10,590 nt of DNA from Ornithomonoglobus_A sp045537455 (lineage in GTDB: Bacteria; Bacillota; Clostridia; UBA1381), in contig JAZSPM010000135.1 of the NCBI GenBank assembly GCA_045537455.1, positions 1 through 10,590 on the forward strand, in the 5' to 3' direction. Below, in pieces: positions 4,018 through 10,590 of this stretch. The notes under the pieces are model-generated. The model worked only from the letters and a program-made list of their open reading frames with translations. It had not been told where the DNA came from and did no database searches. Numbering within the stretch: the first letter of the stretch is position 1; each line of letters opens with the position of its first letter. A program made the translations under genes and the position numbers.

Positions 4018-4743
4018 ATGGGAGCTAAGTATAAAAGAGTTCTTCTCAAAATAAGCGGAGAAGCACTTGCAGGAACAAACGGGTTCGGTCTTGATGAAAA
4101 AACTATAGCACATATCAGCGAGAATATAAAAAAGATAGTAGATATGGGAGTTCAGGTATCTATTGTTGTCGGAGGCGGAAACATCTGGAGAGGCAGAAGC
4201 GGAGAGAACATGGACAGAACAAGAGCAGACCATATGGGTATGCTTGCAACTGCAATTAATGCTTTGGCACTTTGCAGTGCATTGGAAAACTGCGATGTTC
4301 AGACGAGAGTTCAGACTGCGATTGATATGCGTCAGGTTGCAGAGCCTTACATAAGAGGTAAAGCAGAAAGACATCTTGAAAAGGGCAGAGTAGTAATATT
4401 CGGATGCGGAACAGGAAATCCGTTTATGTCTACAGATACCGCTGCAGCACTAAGAGCAGTTGAAACGGAAGCAGAGGTAATTCTTCTTGCAAAGAAGGTT
4501 GATGCAGTTTATGACAGTGATCCTAAGACAAATCCTAACGCTAAAAAATACGATGTACTTTCCTTCGGTGATATATTGTCAAAGAATCTTGGAGTAATGG
4601 ATTCAACTGCGGCTTCAATGTGCCGTGACAATAATATGCCCATACTTGTTTTCGGTCTTGATGACCCTGAAAACATTGTAAGAGGTGTAATGGGCGAGCG
4701 TATAGGAACGCTTGTTAACACAACAGGAAAATTAGAAGATTAA
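4018..4743 (+). CDS. pyrH: Uridylate kinase (UMP kinase)
   Basis: This enzyme phosphorylates UMP to UDP with ATP in pyrimidine nucleotide synthesis and acts as a cytoplasmic hexamer of the amino-acid kinase fold. The 241-residue protein has the family motifs in order: KRVLLKISGEAL (6-17), VGGGNIWRGR (51-60), DHMGMLATAINALAL (71-85), FGCGTGNPFMSTDTAAALRA (128-147, UMP and ATP site) and VDAVYDSDP (161-169). Its length is typical. AGGAGG lies 7 bases before the ATG. It heads the operon; in many bacteria rpsB and tsf come directly before pyrH, but here nifSU does, with a terminator and a new promoter between. frr follows after 26 bases, as in most Firmicutes. Confidence 0.97.
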   Translation: MGAKYKRVLLKISGEALAGTNGFGLDEKTIAHISENIKKIVDMGVQVSIVVGGGNIWRGRSGENMDRTRADHMGMLATAINALALCSALENCDVQTRVQTAIDMRQVAEPYIRGKAERHLEKGRVVIFGCGTGNPFMSTDTAAALRAVETEAEVILLAKKVDAVYDSDPKTNPNAKKYDVLSFGDILSKNLGVMDSTAASMCRDNNMPILVFGLDDPENIVRGVMGERIGTLVNTTGKLED

Positions 4744-4769
4744 AATTTATAAATCAGGAGGACAAAACA

Positions 4770-5321
4770 ATGGCAAATTATCCGGAAATTGAATCAAAAA
4801 TGGAAAAAAGAATAGACGGTTATTCAGGAGAATTAAAGACAATCCGTGCAGGTCGTGCAAATGCATCGGTGCTTGATAAGGTGGCAATAGACTACTACGG
4901 CACAATGACACCTGTAAATCAGGTTGGCTCAATCTCATCACCTGACCCAAGACAGCTTGTTATTCAGCCTTGGGATGCATCAGTTCTGAAGGAGATTGAA
5001 AAAGCAATTATCGCTTCAGAAATCGGTATAACACCTCAGAATGACGGTAAGGTTATAAGATTAAACTTCCCACCACTTACAGAGGAAAGAAGAAAAGAGC
5101 TCGTTAAAACAGTTAAGAAGTATACTGAAGAAGCAAAGGTACAGATCAGAAACGTAAGACGTGACGCGCTTGACGACTATAAGAAAAAGAAGAAGGACGG
5201 CGAGGTTACTGAGGACGATTTAAAGGAAATCGAAAAGGATATTCAAAAGCTTACAGATAAGTACATCAAGGAAATTGACGACATCTGTGCAGCAAAGGAA
5301 AAGGAAATCTTAGAGGTATAA
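4770..5321 (+). CDS. frr: Ribosome recycling factor
   Basis: RRF splits the post-termination ribosome together with EF-G so that subunits and mRNA can be reused. The 183-residue product is almost exactly family length (about 185). It shows the expected order: an N-terminal helix with MEKRIDGYSGELKTIRAGRA (11-30), the beta-rich domain II with VAIDYYGTMTPVNQVGSIS and QLVIQPWD, then helices with IRLNFPPLTEERRKELVK and the long basic-acidic C-terminal coiled coil containing VRRDALDDYKK. AGGAGG at 4756-4761 sits 8 bases before the ATG. It lies between pyrH and uppS, the usual context. Confidence 0.97.
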   Translation: MANYPEIESKMEKRIDGYSGELKTIRAGRANASVLDKVAIDYYGTMTPVNQVGSISSPDPRQLVIQPWDASVLKEIEKAIIASEIGITPQNDGKVIRLNFPPLTEERRKELVKTVKKYTEEAKVQIRNVRRDALDDYKKKKKDGEVTEDDLKEIEKDIQKLTDKYIKEIDDICAAKEKEILEV

Positions 5322-5325
5322 TTAT

Positions 5326-5348
5326 AAGGGCGAACCGTGTTCGCCCTT
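5326..5348 (+). terminator. GC-rich hairpin between frr and uppS, without a T-run
   Basis: AAGGGCGAA (5326-5334) pairs perfectly with TTCGCCCTT (5340-5348) around a 5-base loop, directly after the frr stop. The GC-rich helix should be stable, but CATGTATATT follows instead of a run of T. It is more likely a partial attenuator or an mRNA 3'-end stabiliser that lets part of transcription pass into uppS than a full terminator. Confidence 0.5.
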
Positions 5349-5372
5349 CATGTATATTAAAGGATTAGAAAA

Positions 5373-6089
5373 ATGTTTTTTAAAAGAATAAATAATGAAA
5401 TTGACTTAAATAATCTGCCAAAGCACATAGGCTTTATTATGGACGGTAACGGAAGGTGGGCAAAAAAACGCGGACTTCCGAGAAGTGCAGGCCATAAAGC
5501 AGGTGCAGAGTCGCTGAAAAAAATTATAACAGAAGCGAATAATCTTGGTGTAAAGTATGCTACAGTGTATGCTTTTTCTACAGAGAACTGGAAACGCCCC
5601 AAAGAAGAAGTAGACTATCTTATGTCGCTTCTTATGGACTATCTTGTTAATGCTGAAAAAACACTTGCAGGAGAAAATGTTGTAATTCGTGCCATAGGCT
5701 CAAGAAAAGAGCTTTCTGAAGAAATGCAGAAGCAGATTATAAAAACAGAAGAATTTACAAAAAATAACACAGGAATAGTAATGAACATTGCTCTTAATTA
5801 CGGAGGACGTGATGAGCTTGTTAATGCAGTGCGTGAAATCTGCAATGAGGGCAAAACTGAAATTAACGAAAAAACAATAGATGAACATTTATATACGGCA
5901 GGTCAGCCGGATGTTGATTTGCTTATACGTACAAGCGGAGAGCAAAGATTGTCGAATTTTATGCTGTGGCAGGTAAGCTATGCGGAAATGTGGTTTACAG
6001 ATAAGCTATGGCCGGACTTCAAGCCTAAGGATTTAAGGCAGGCAATACTCGACTATCAAAACAGAGGCAGACGTTTTGGAGGTGTATGA
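5373..6089 (+). CDS. uppS: Undecaprenyl diphosphate synthase (cis-prenyltransferase)
   Basis: UppS adds eight isopentenyl units in cis to farnesyl diphosphate and makes the C55 lipid carrier used for peptidoglycan and other wall polymers. The 238-residue protein shows all conserved regions: HIGFIMDGNGRWA (18-30) with the catalytic D24, the GHKAG turn (40-44), YAFSTENWKRP (67-76), LNYGGRDEL (141-149), and DLLIRTSGEQRLSNFMLWQ (182-200) with R186, followed by SYAE with E205. The ATG at 5373 is chosen because AAAGGA lies 8 bases upstream and the N-terminal extension before the first motif has normal length. cdsA starts 3 bases after the stop. Its isoprenoid substrates come from the pathway that includes Dxr and IspG in the same operon. 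Confidence 0.97.
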   Translation: MFFKRINNEIDLNNLPKHIGFIMDGNGRWAKKRGLPRSAGHKAGAESLKKIITEANNLGVKYATVYAFSTENWKRPKEEVDYLMSLLMDYLVNAEKTLAGENVVIRAIGSRKELSEEMQKQIIKTEEFTKNNTGIVMNIALNYGGRDELVNAVREICNEGKTEINEKTIDEHLYTAGQPDVDLLIRTSGEQRLSNFMLWQVSYAEMWFTDKLWPDFKPKDLRQAILDYQNRGRRFGGV

Positions 6090-6092
6090 TAA

Positions 6093-6929
6093 ATGAAAAC
6101 AAGAATAATAACAGCAGCAGTTGCATTGATTGTATTGGCAGCAGTGCTTATTGCACCGTCAGGTGTATTTAATGCGGCAATATGTGCCGTTATATTTATT
6201 ATGCTTCATGAATGCTATTCATCAGCAAAAGCATCAAAAAAAATAAGAGTGGCAGGGTTTGTTTCTGCATGGATTATTTTACTGACGGTATGCTACAGTA
6301 TATTTGAAAATGTTGCAATATGGAATAATAAGTTTATAACTCCTGCAATTATGCTTGGTGTGCTTATACATATGGGAGTAACAGTGTGGGAGCATGGGAA
6401 ATCTGATTACACAAAGGTATTGTCAAGCGGATTTCTTACGCTTTATGTTACAATGTCAATGAGCTGTCTTGCACTGACAAAGGCTGAGTACGGCACGTGG
6501 ATGCTTATGCTGATTTTTGTGTGTGCATGGCTTACTGATACAGGTGCATATTTCACAGGCAGAGCATTAGGCAAGCATAAGCTTATACCTCATGTAAGCC
6601 CTAACAAAACCGTAGAGGGTGCAGTCGGGGGCGTTATAACAGCCATTGTTTCGTGTATAGTTTATTTTATGCTTTACGTTAAATTTGCTGAGGGCGGTAC
6701 ATTGTCAGGTTGGCTGCCGTTTGTATTTGTTGCAGGTGCAGTAATCGGCGGTGTATCATCAGTGTTTGCTCAGCTTGGCGATTTGGCTGCTTCTGCAATA
6801 AAGCGTGATACAGGCGTAAAGGACTTCGGTAAAATCTTTCCGGGACATGGTGGATTTATGGACAGATTCGACAGCGTGCTGTTTATTGCACCGATAATAT
6901 ATGCACTTTTGCATATTCTGCTTCAATAA
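6093..6929 (+). CDS. cdsA: Phosphatidate cytidylyltransferase (CDP-diacylglycerol synthase)
   Basis: This integral membrane enzyme turns phosphatidic acid and CTP into CDP-diacylglycerol, the precursor of phosphatidylglycerol and related lipids. The 278-residue protein has about eight hydrophobic segments. The family signature runs from S234 to D260: SAIKRDTGVKDFGKIFPGHG followed by GFMDRFD, including the metal-binding D257 and D260. A second conserved stretch, WLTDTGAYFTGRALGKHKL (146-164), precedes SPNKTVEGAVGG. GGAGGTG at 6078-6084 overlaps the end of uppS and sits 8 bases before the ATG, so the two genes are tightly linked. The length is normal and nothing appears missing. Confidence 0.95.
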   Translation: MKTRIITAAVALIVLAAVLIAPSGVFNAAICAVIFIMLHECYSSAKASKKIRVAGFVSAWIILLTVCYSIFENVAIWNNKFITPAIMLGVLIHMGVTVWEHGKSDYTKVLSSGFLTLYVTMSMSCLALTKAEYGTWMLMLIFVCAWLTDTGAYFTGRALGKHKLIPHVSPNKTVEGAVGGVITAIVSCIVYFMLYVKFAEGGTLSGWLPFVFVAGAVIGGVSSVFAQLGDLAASAIKRDTGVKDFGKIFPGHGGFMDRFDSVLFIAPIIYALLHILLQ

Positions 6930-6947
6930 TTTATTCGGAGGATAACA

Positions 6948-8093
6948 ATGGAGTTTTCACATAAAATATCAATACTTGGTTCAACGGGTTCAATCGGAAC
7001 TCAGACACTTTCAATAGCAAGAGATTATAAAGGTATTGAGGTTAAGGCGATAACAGCTAATTCGAATATAGAATTGCTTGAGGAACAGGCAAGGGAATTT
7101 AAGCCTGAGCTTGTAGCGGTAATGAATGAAGAAAAGGCAAGAGAATTAAAAATCAAGCTTGCTGATACTGATATACGTGTTGTTGGCGGAAAAGAAGGTC
7201 TTATAGAAGCAGCTTCAGTTAATTCGGCACAGACTGTTGTTACTGCGGTTGTTGGGATTTCAGGGCTTGAACCTACGATAGAAGCAATAAAAGCAAAGAA
7301 AAATATTGCTCTTGCGAATAAAGAAACTCTTGTGACGGGTGGTCATATTGTAACGTCGTTAGCAAAAGAAAACGGTATTTCGATATTACCTGTAGACAGT
7401 GAACACAGTGCGATATTTCAGTCTCTTATGGGCAACAACCACAGAGATATAAAAAGAATATTACTTACAGCCTCGGGTGGACCTTTCTTTGGAAAAAAGA
7501 AGAATGAGCTTAAAAATATAACTCCGCAGGACGCATTAAAGCATCCTAACTGGGATATGGGGGCAAAGGTAACTATAGATTCGTCAACGCTTGTAAATAA
7601 AGGCTTGGAGATAATCGAAGCAAAATGGCTGTTTGATGTGGATATAGATCAGATAAAAGTTTTGGTTCATCGCCAGAGTATCGTTCATTCAATGGTTGAG
7701 TTCAGAGATAATGGAATAATAGCACAGCTTGGAGCACCTGATATGAGGCTTCCTATACAGTTTGCACTTACATATCCTGACAGATTGCTAATGAAAGGTA
7801 ATGAGTTGGATTTTAGTAAGTTTTCAAATCTTACATTTGATGAGCCGGATACAGAAACCTTCTATGCATTAGAGCTTGCAAAGCGTGCAGGACGTGAAGG
7901 AGGAACGCTTCCAACAGTATTTAACAGTGCTGATGAAGTAGCTGTGGAAATGTTCTTGAACGGTGAAATATCGTATCTTGAAATTTCAGAAAAAATACAA
8001 TATGCTATGGAGAATATAAAAAACATACAAAAGCCTACGCTTGAAGAAATACTGTTAACAGATAAAGAGGCAAGAAATTTAGTAAAAAAGTAG
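6948..8093 (+). CDS. dxr: 1-deoxy-D-xylulose 5-phosphate reductoisomerase
   Basis: Dxr catalyses the first committed step of the MEP isoprenoid pathway: NADPH-dependent rearrangement and reduction of DXP to 2-C-methyl-D-erythritol 4-phosphate. The 381-residue product is family length. GSTGSIGTQTL (11-21) is the NADPH-binding loop; ALANKETLVTGG follows (121-132). PVDSEHSAIFQ holds D150 and E152, and LVNKGLEIIEA holds E221, together the three metal ligands. TASGGPFF (174-181), HPNWDMGAKVTIDSSTL and the C-terminal GAPDMRLPIQFALTYP are all present. GGAGGA lies 5 bases before the ATG. Because ispG lies two genes downstream, this organism makes isopentenyl diphosphate by the MEP route and not solely by mevalonate. 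Confidence 0.97.
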   Translation: MEFSHKISILGSTGSIGTQTLSIARDYKGIEVKAITANSNIELLEEQAREFKPELVAVMNEEKARELKIKLADTDIRVVGGKEGLIEAASVNSAQTVVTAVVGISGLEPTIEAIKAKKNIALANKETLVTGGHIVTSLAKENGISILPVDSEHSAIFQSLMGNNHRDIKRILLTASGGPFFGKKKNELKNITPQDALKHPNWDMGAKVTIDSSTLVNKGLEIIEAKWLFDVDIDQIKVLVHRQSIVHSMVEFRDNGIIAQLGAPDMRLPIQFALTYPDRLLMKGNELDFSKFSNLTFDEPDTETFYALELAKRAGREGGTLPTVFNSADEVAVEMFLNGEISYLEISEKIQYAMENIKNIQKPTLEEILLTDKEARNLVKK

Positions 8094-8116
8094 AATATAA
8101 AGGAGTATAAATTGTT

Positions 8117-9268
8117 GTGGTAACTGCGATCGTAACTATTATAATGTTTCTTGTGATGGTGTCCTTACATGAGTTTGGGCATTTCATTGTGGCAAAGCTG
8201 TTGAATTTTAAAATTCTTGAATATGCAATAGGCTTCGGACCTGCAATTTTCAAAAAGCAGATAGGTGAAACCTTGTATGCATTAAGAGTTGTTCCTCTCG
8301 GCGGATTTTGTAAATTTGAAGGCGAGGAGGAAACCTCGGAGGATCCGAGAGCTTTTTCAAATCAGGCAGTATGGAAGCGTATTCTTGTTGTAGTTGCAGG
8401 AGGAATATCGAACGTTATTCTTGGTTTTTTACTGTTTTTAATTATTGTTCCGGCAACCTCACCTATGCTTACGAATGTGATTGATACTGTTCTTCCGCAT
8501 AGCTTTATAGAAAAGGCGGGAATTGAACCGGGGGACAGAATCATAGAAATAAACGGCAAAAATGTGAATTTCTATAACGATATATCACTGTATACTGCAG
8601 ATTTTGAAAAAGATACTGAGGCTCAAATAACTGTAAAAAGAGGCAAGGAAAAGCTTGATTTTACCATAATGCCTACAGAACAGATAATAAATATAAAATA
8701 TACCGAAAAGGATATTGAGTATGTTTCAACAATAAACGGTTTTACAGAGGTTGAGCATATAGAGTACAGTGATGAAAATCCAAAAGATAATTCTTTAATA
8801 GGAAAGCAGGAAACCACTACAAGATACTTGATTGGATTTACACCAAAGAGCGAGGATGTAACTGTTCTTAATGTATGGGGTCAGGCGTGGAATCAAACTA
8901 AATTTGTTGTAAAGCTTGTTTATCAGTCTCTTTGGGAGCTTGTTACGGGCAAGCTTGGCATGGAGCATATGTCAGGTCCTGTGGGAATTGTAAATGAAGT
9001 GAACGATGCTGTTAATCAGGGAAGTCGAAGCTGGTTGTATGTTCTTAATCTTATAGCTTTGCTTACTATAAATCTTGGGGTATTTAATTTGCTTCCATTC
9101 CCGGCACTTGACGGTGGACGATTGTTCTTTATGATAATTGAGCTTATAAGAAGAAAACCAATTCCTCCTGAAAAAGAAGGAATAATTCATGCGGCAGGGA
9201 TGCTATTATTGCTGTTGCTTGTTGTTTTTGTTTCCTATCAGGATATAATGAGGATATTCATAAAATAA
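8117..9268 (+). CDS. rseP: Site-2 family membrane zinc metalloprotease RseP/RasP
   Basis: This is an intramembrane protease that cleaves membrane-anchored anti-sigma factors and leftover signal peptides. The 383-residue protein has the zinc motif HEFGH (18-22, E19 catalytic) in the first membrane helix, a second hydrophobic helix (about 88-112), a periplasm-side-type PDZ domain with GIEPGDRIIEINGKNV (135-150), and the second active-site motif LLPFPALDGGRLFF (325-338, with D332 as third ligand). It ends with two further hydrophobic helices. The start is taken as GTG at 8117, 11 bases after AGGAG (8101-8105). No in-frame ATG precedes the zinc helix, although ATT at 8111 cannot be excluded. The insertion between the PDZ domain and the last helices (about 185-250) is acidic and variable. 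dxr-rseP-ispG is a conserved Firmicutes order. Confidence 0.95.
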   Translation: MVTAIVTIIMFLVMVSLHEFGHFIVAKLLNFKILEYAIGFGPAIFKKQIGETLYALRVVPLGGFCKFEGEEETSEDPRAFSNQAVWKRILVVVAGGISNVILGFLLFLIIVPATSPMLTNVIDTVLPHSFIEKAGIEPGDRIIEINGKNVNFYNDISLYTADFEKDTEAQITVKRGKEKLDFTIMPTEQIINIKYTEKDIEYVSTINGFTEVEHIEYSDENPKDNSLIGKQETTTRYLIGFTPKSEDVTVLNVWGQAWNQTKFVVKLVYQSLWELVTGKLGMEHMSGPVGIVNEVNDAVNQGSRSWLYVLNLIALLTINLGVFNLLPFPALDGGRLFFMIIELIRRKPIPPEKEGIIHAAGMLLLLLLVVFVSYQDIMRIFIK

Positions 9269-9284
9269 ACGAGGTGAATAAGCT

Positions 9285-10325
9285 TTGAAAAGAGAGGTAA
9301 ATATTGGTGGTGTAAAAATCGGCGGCAATAATCCTGTTGCAATACAGTCGATGTGCAATACTGATACAAGGGACGTAAAGGCAACGGTAAATCAGATAAA
9401 ACGTCTTGAGGAAGCAGGATGTGAAATTATCCGTGTTGCTGTTCCTGATATGGAGGCGGCACAGGCTGTTGCAGATATAAAAAAATCAATAAAAATACCG
9501 CTTGTGGTTGATATACATTTTGATTACCGTCTTGCTATAGAATGTATGAAAAACGGTGCTGATAAGGTTCGTATAAATCCGGGTAATATCGGAAGTGAGG
9601 ATAGAGTCAAGGCTGTTGTTGATATGGCAAAGGAACGTCAGATACCAATTCGTATTGGCGTAAACGGCGGTTCGCTTGATAAACGGCTTCTTCAAAAGCA
9701 TGGCGGTGTTACGGCAGATGCACTCGTTGAAAGTGCGTTAGAGCATATAGAAATACTTGACAATCTGAAATTCAGAGATATTGTAGTATCAATAAAGGTT
9801 TCGGATGTTCCTGTTATGCTTGAAGCATACCGTAAATTTAACAGTATTTCCGATATACCGTTGCATATCGGTGTTACAGAAGCCGGAACTTTGCGAAGCG
9901 GAACGATAAAATCCGCTGTTGGTATAGGTGCGTTGTTATCAGAGGGAATAGGGGATACGATGCGAGTATCACTTACAGCCGACCCTGTTGAAGAAATATA
10001 TGCGGCATTTGATATACTTAAAATATTAGGGTTAAGAAAACAGGGTGCGATGCTTGTGTCATGCCCGACCTGCGGAAGAACACAGCTTGATTTAATTAAT
10101 ATAGCAACGGAAGTGGAAAAGAGAATATCAGGAATTAAAACTCCGTTAAAGGTTGCTGTTATGGGCTGTGCGGTAAATGGTCCGGGAGAAGCACGTGAGG
10201 CTGATATAGGAATAGCTGGAGGAAAAGGCGAAGGTCTTATATTTAAAAAAGGAGAAATCCTTAAAAAAGTACCGCAGGAAAAGCTTGTTGATGAGCTTAT
10301 GAAAGAAATTGAGGAGATGATATAA
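9285..10325 (+). CDS. ispG: 4-hydroxy-3-methylbut-2-en-1-yl diphosphate synthase (IspG/GcpE)
   Basis: IspG converts the cyclic diphosphate MEcPP to HMBPP, the penultimate step of the MEP pathway, using a 4Fe-4S cluster and reduced ferredoxin or flavodoxin. The 346-residue product is the short bacterial form: a TIM-barrel domain with NPVAIQSMCNTDT (16-28), VVDIHFDYRLA and KVRINPGNIG, then the cluster domain with SCPTCGRTQ (C260, C263) and MGCAVNGPGEA (C295, E302). These are the four cluster ligands known in E. coli IspG. The start is TTG at 9285, 8 bases after GAGGTG (9271-9276). The cluster dependence links it to the NifS/NifU operon just upstream of pyrH. The stop TAA is followed directly by the TTG start of the next gene. 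Confidence 0.97.
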   Translation: MKREVNIGGVKIGGNNPVAIQSMCNTDTRDVKATVNQIKRLEEAGCEIIRVAVPDMEAAQAVADIKKSIKIPLVVDIHFDYRLAIECMKNGADKVRINPGNIGSEDRVKAVVDMAKERQIPIRIGVNGGSLDKRLLQKHGGVTADALVESALEHIEILDNLKFRDIVVSIKVSDVPVMLEAYRKFNSISDIPLHIGVTEAGTLRSGTIKSAVGIGALLSEGIGDTMRVSLTADPVEEIYAAFDILKILGLRKQGAMLVSCPTCGRTQLDLINIATEVEKRISGIKTPLKVAVMGCAVNGPGEAREADIGIAGGKGEGLIFKKGEILKKVPQEKLVDELMKEIEEMI

Positions 10326-10590
10326 TTGAAAAAGTATCTTGTAATAAACGGAGTTAATCTTAATATGCTCGGCGTAAGAGAACCGGGTATTTACGGAAAG
10401 GGGACACTAAAAGATTTAGAGGAACGCATAACAAAAAAAGCAAAAGAGTTGAATGTGGCTGTTGATTTTTTTCAAAGTAATTTTGAAGGTGAAATAGTAG
10501 AACGAATCCATTCAGCAATGGGAGTATATGACGGTATAATAATAAACCCGGGTGCATTTACGCATTATTCCTATGCAATCCGTGATGCCT
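10326..10590 (+). CDS. aroQ: Type II 3-dehydroquinate dehydratase, 5' part (cut by the window end)
   Basis: The 88 codons present match type II 3-dehydroquinases, which convert 3-dehydroquinate to 3-dehydroshikimate in aromatic amino acid synthesis and work as dodecamers. INGVNLNMLGVREPGIYG (7-24) holds the catalytic tyrosine Y23. FFQSNFEGEIVERIHSA (48-64) matches FQSNHEGELVDRIHEA, with Phe in place of the usual His. NPGAFTHYSYAIRDA (74-88) contains the active-site His H80. A full protein would be about 140-150 residues, so about 60 are beyond the window. The start is TTG at 10326, 9 bases after GAGGAG inside the end of ispG, forming TAATTG with its stop; translation is probably coupled. Its place in the MEP operon is unusual, since polC often follows ispG in Firmicutes. 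Confidence 0.93.
   Translation, partial: MKKYLVINGVNLNMLGVREPGIYGKGTLKDLEERITKKAKELNVAVDFFQSNFEGEIVERIHSAMGVYDGIIINPGAFTHYSYAIRDA

Noticed and set aside
4003..4374. Long minus-strand open frame over pyrH
   Set aside because: It is antisense to a clearly conserved gene, lacks a ribosome binding site and has no recognisable protein sequence.
1..10590. CRISPR arrays, tRNA or rRNA genes, riboswitches, defence systems
   Set aside because: No direct-repeat array, cloverleaf, rRNA segment or recognisable riboswitch core was seen, and all larger frames belong to known sporulation or housekeeping families.

Overview
The window looks like a piece of chromosome from a low-GC, endospore-forming member of the Clostridia (Firmicutes), possibly a Ruminococcus/Oscillospirales-like gut anaerobe. 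This is inferred from AT-rich codon use, strong AGGAGG-type ribosome binding sites, consensus sigma-A promoters, spore coat and germination genes, and a NifS/NifU pair. Assignment below class level is a guess.

Bases 1-709 (minus strand) hold a cotJ spore-coat operon, cotJA-cotJB-cotJC. Its last gene is cut after about 34 codons. Beyond the break lies what looks like the end of an insertion sequence: an IS256-like terminal motif near 112-140, then the first 18 codons of a minus-strand gene running off the left edge. The ribosome binding site of that gene is buried in a 16-bp hairpin. Bases 710-1024 are a divergent intergenic region with a cotJ leader hairpin, a possible 0A box and a consensus sigma-A promoter.

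Bases 1025-2096 (plus strand) carry two more sporulation-linked genes. The first is a small protein equivalent to the Spo0A DNA-binding domain without its receiver domain. The second is a SleB-type cortex-lytic enzyme preceded by a good match to a sigma-F forespore promoter.

Bases 2161-3927 are a two-gene iron-sulfur cluster operon (nifS-nifU). It has a perfect-consensus sigma-A promoter, an operator-like palindrome near the expected +1 site, and a strong intrinsic terminator.

Bases 3959-10590 are a long housekeeping operon that starts at another consensus promoter and leaves the window: pyrH-frr-uppS-cdsA-dxr-rseP-ispG-aroQ'. It combines pyrimidine nucleotide supply, ribosome recycling, two isoprenoid (MEP) steps, undecaprenyl diphosphate synthesis, CDP-diacylglycerol synthesis, a site-2 protease and, unusually, a shikimate-pathway enzyme. 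Dxr and IspG feed isopentenyl diphosphate to UppS, so the operon links isoprenoid supply to cell-wall lipid carrier synthesis. IspG needs a 4Fe-4S cluster, which the adjacent NifS/NifU pair could help supply.

No clearly new multi-gene system was found. The most interesting items are the receiver-less Spo0A-like regulator in a sporulation neighbourhood, the interrupted cotJ operon, and the hairpin that masks the start of the probable mobile-element gene.
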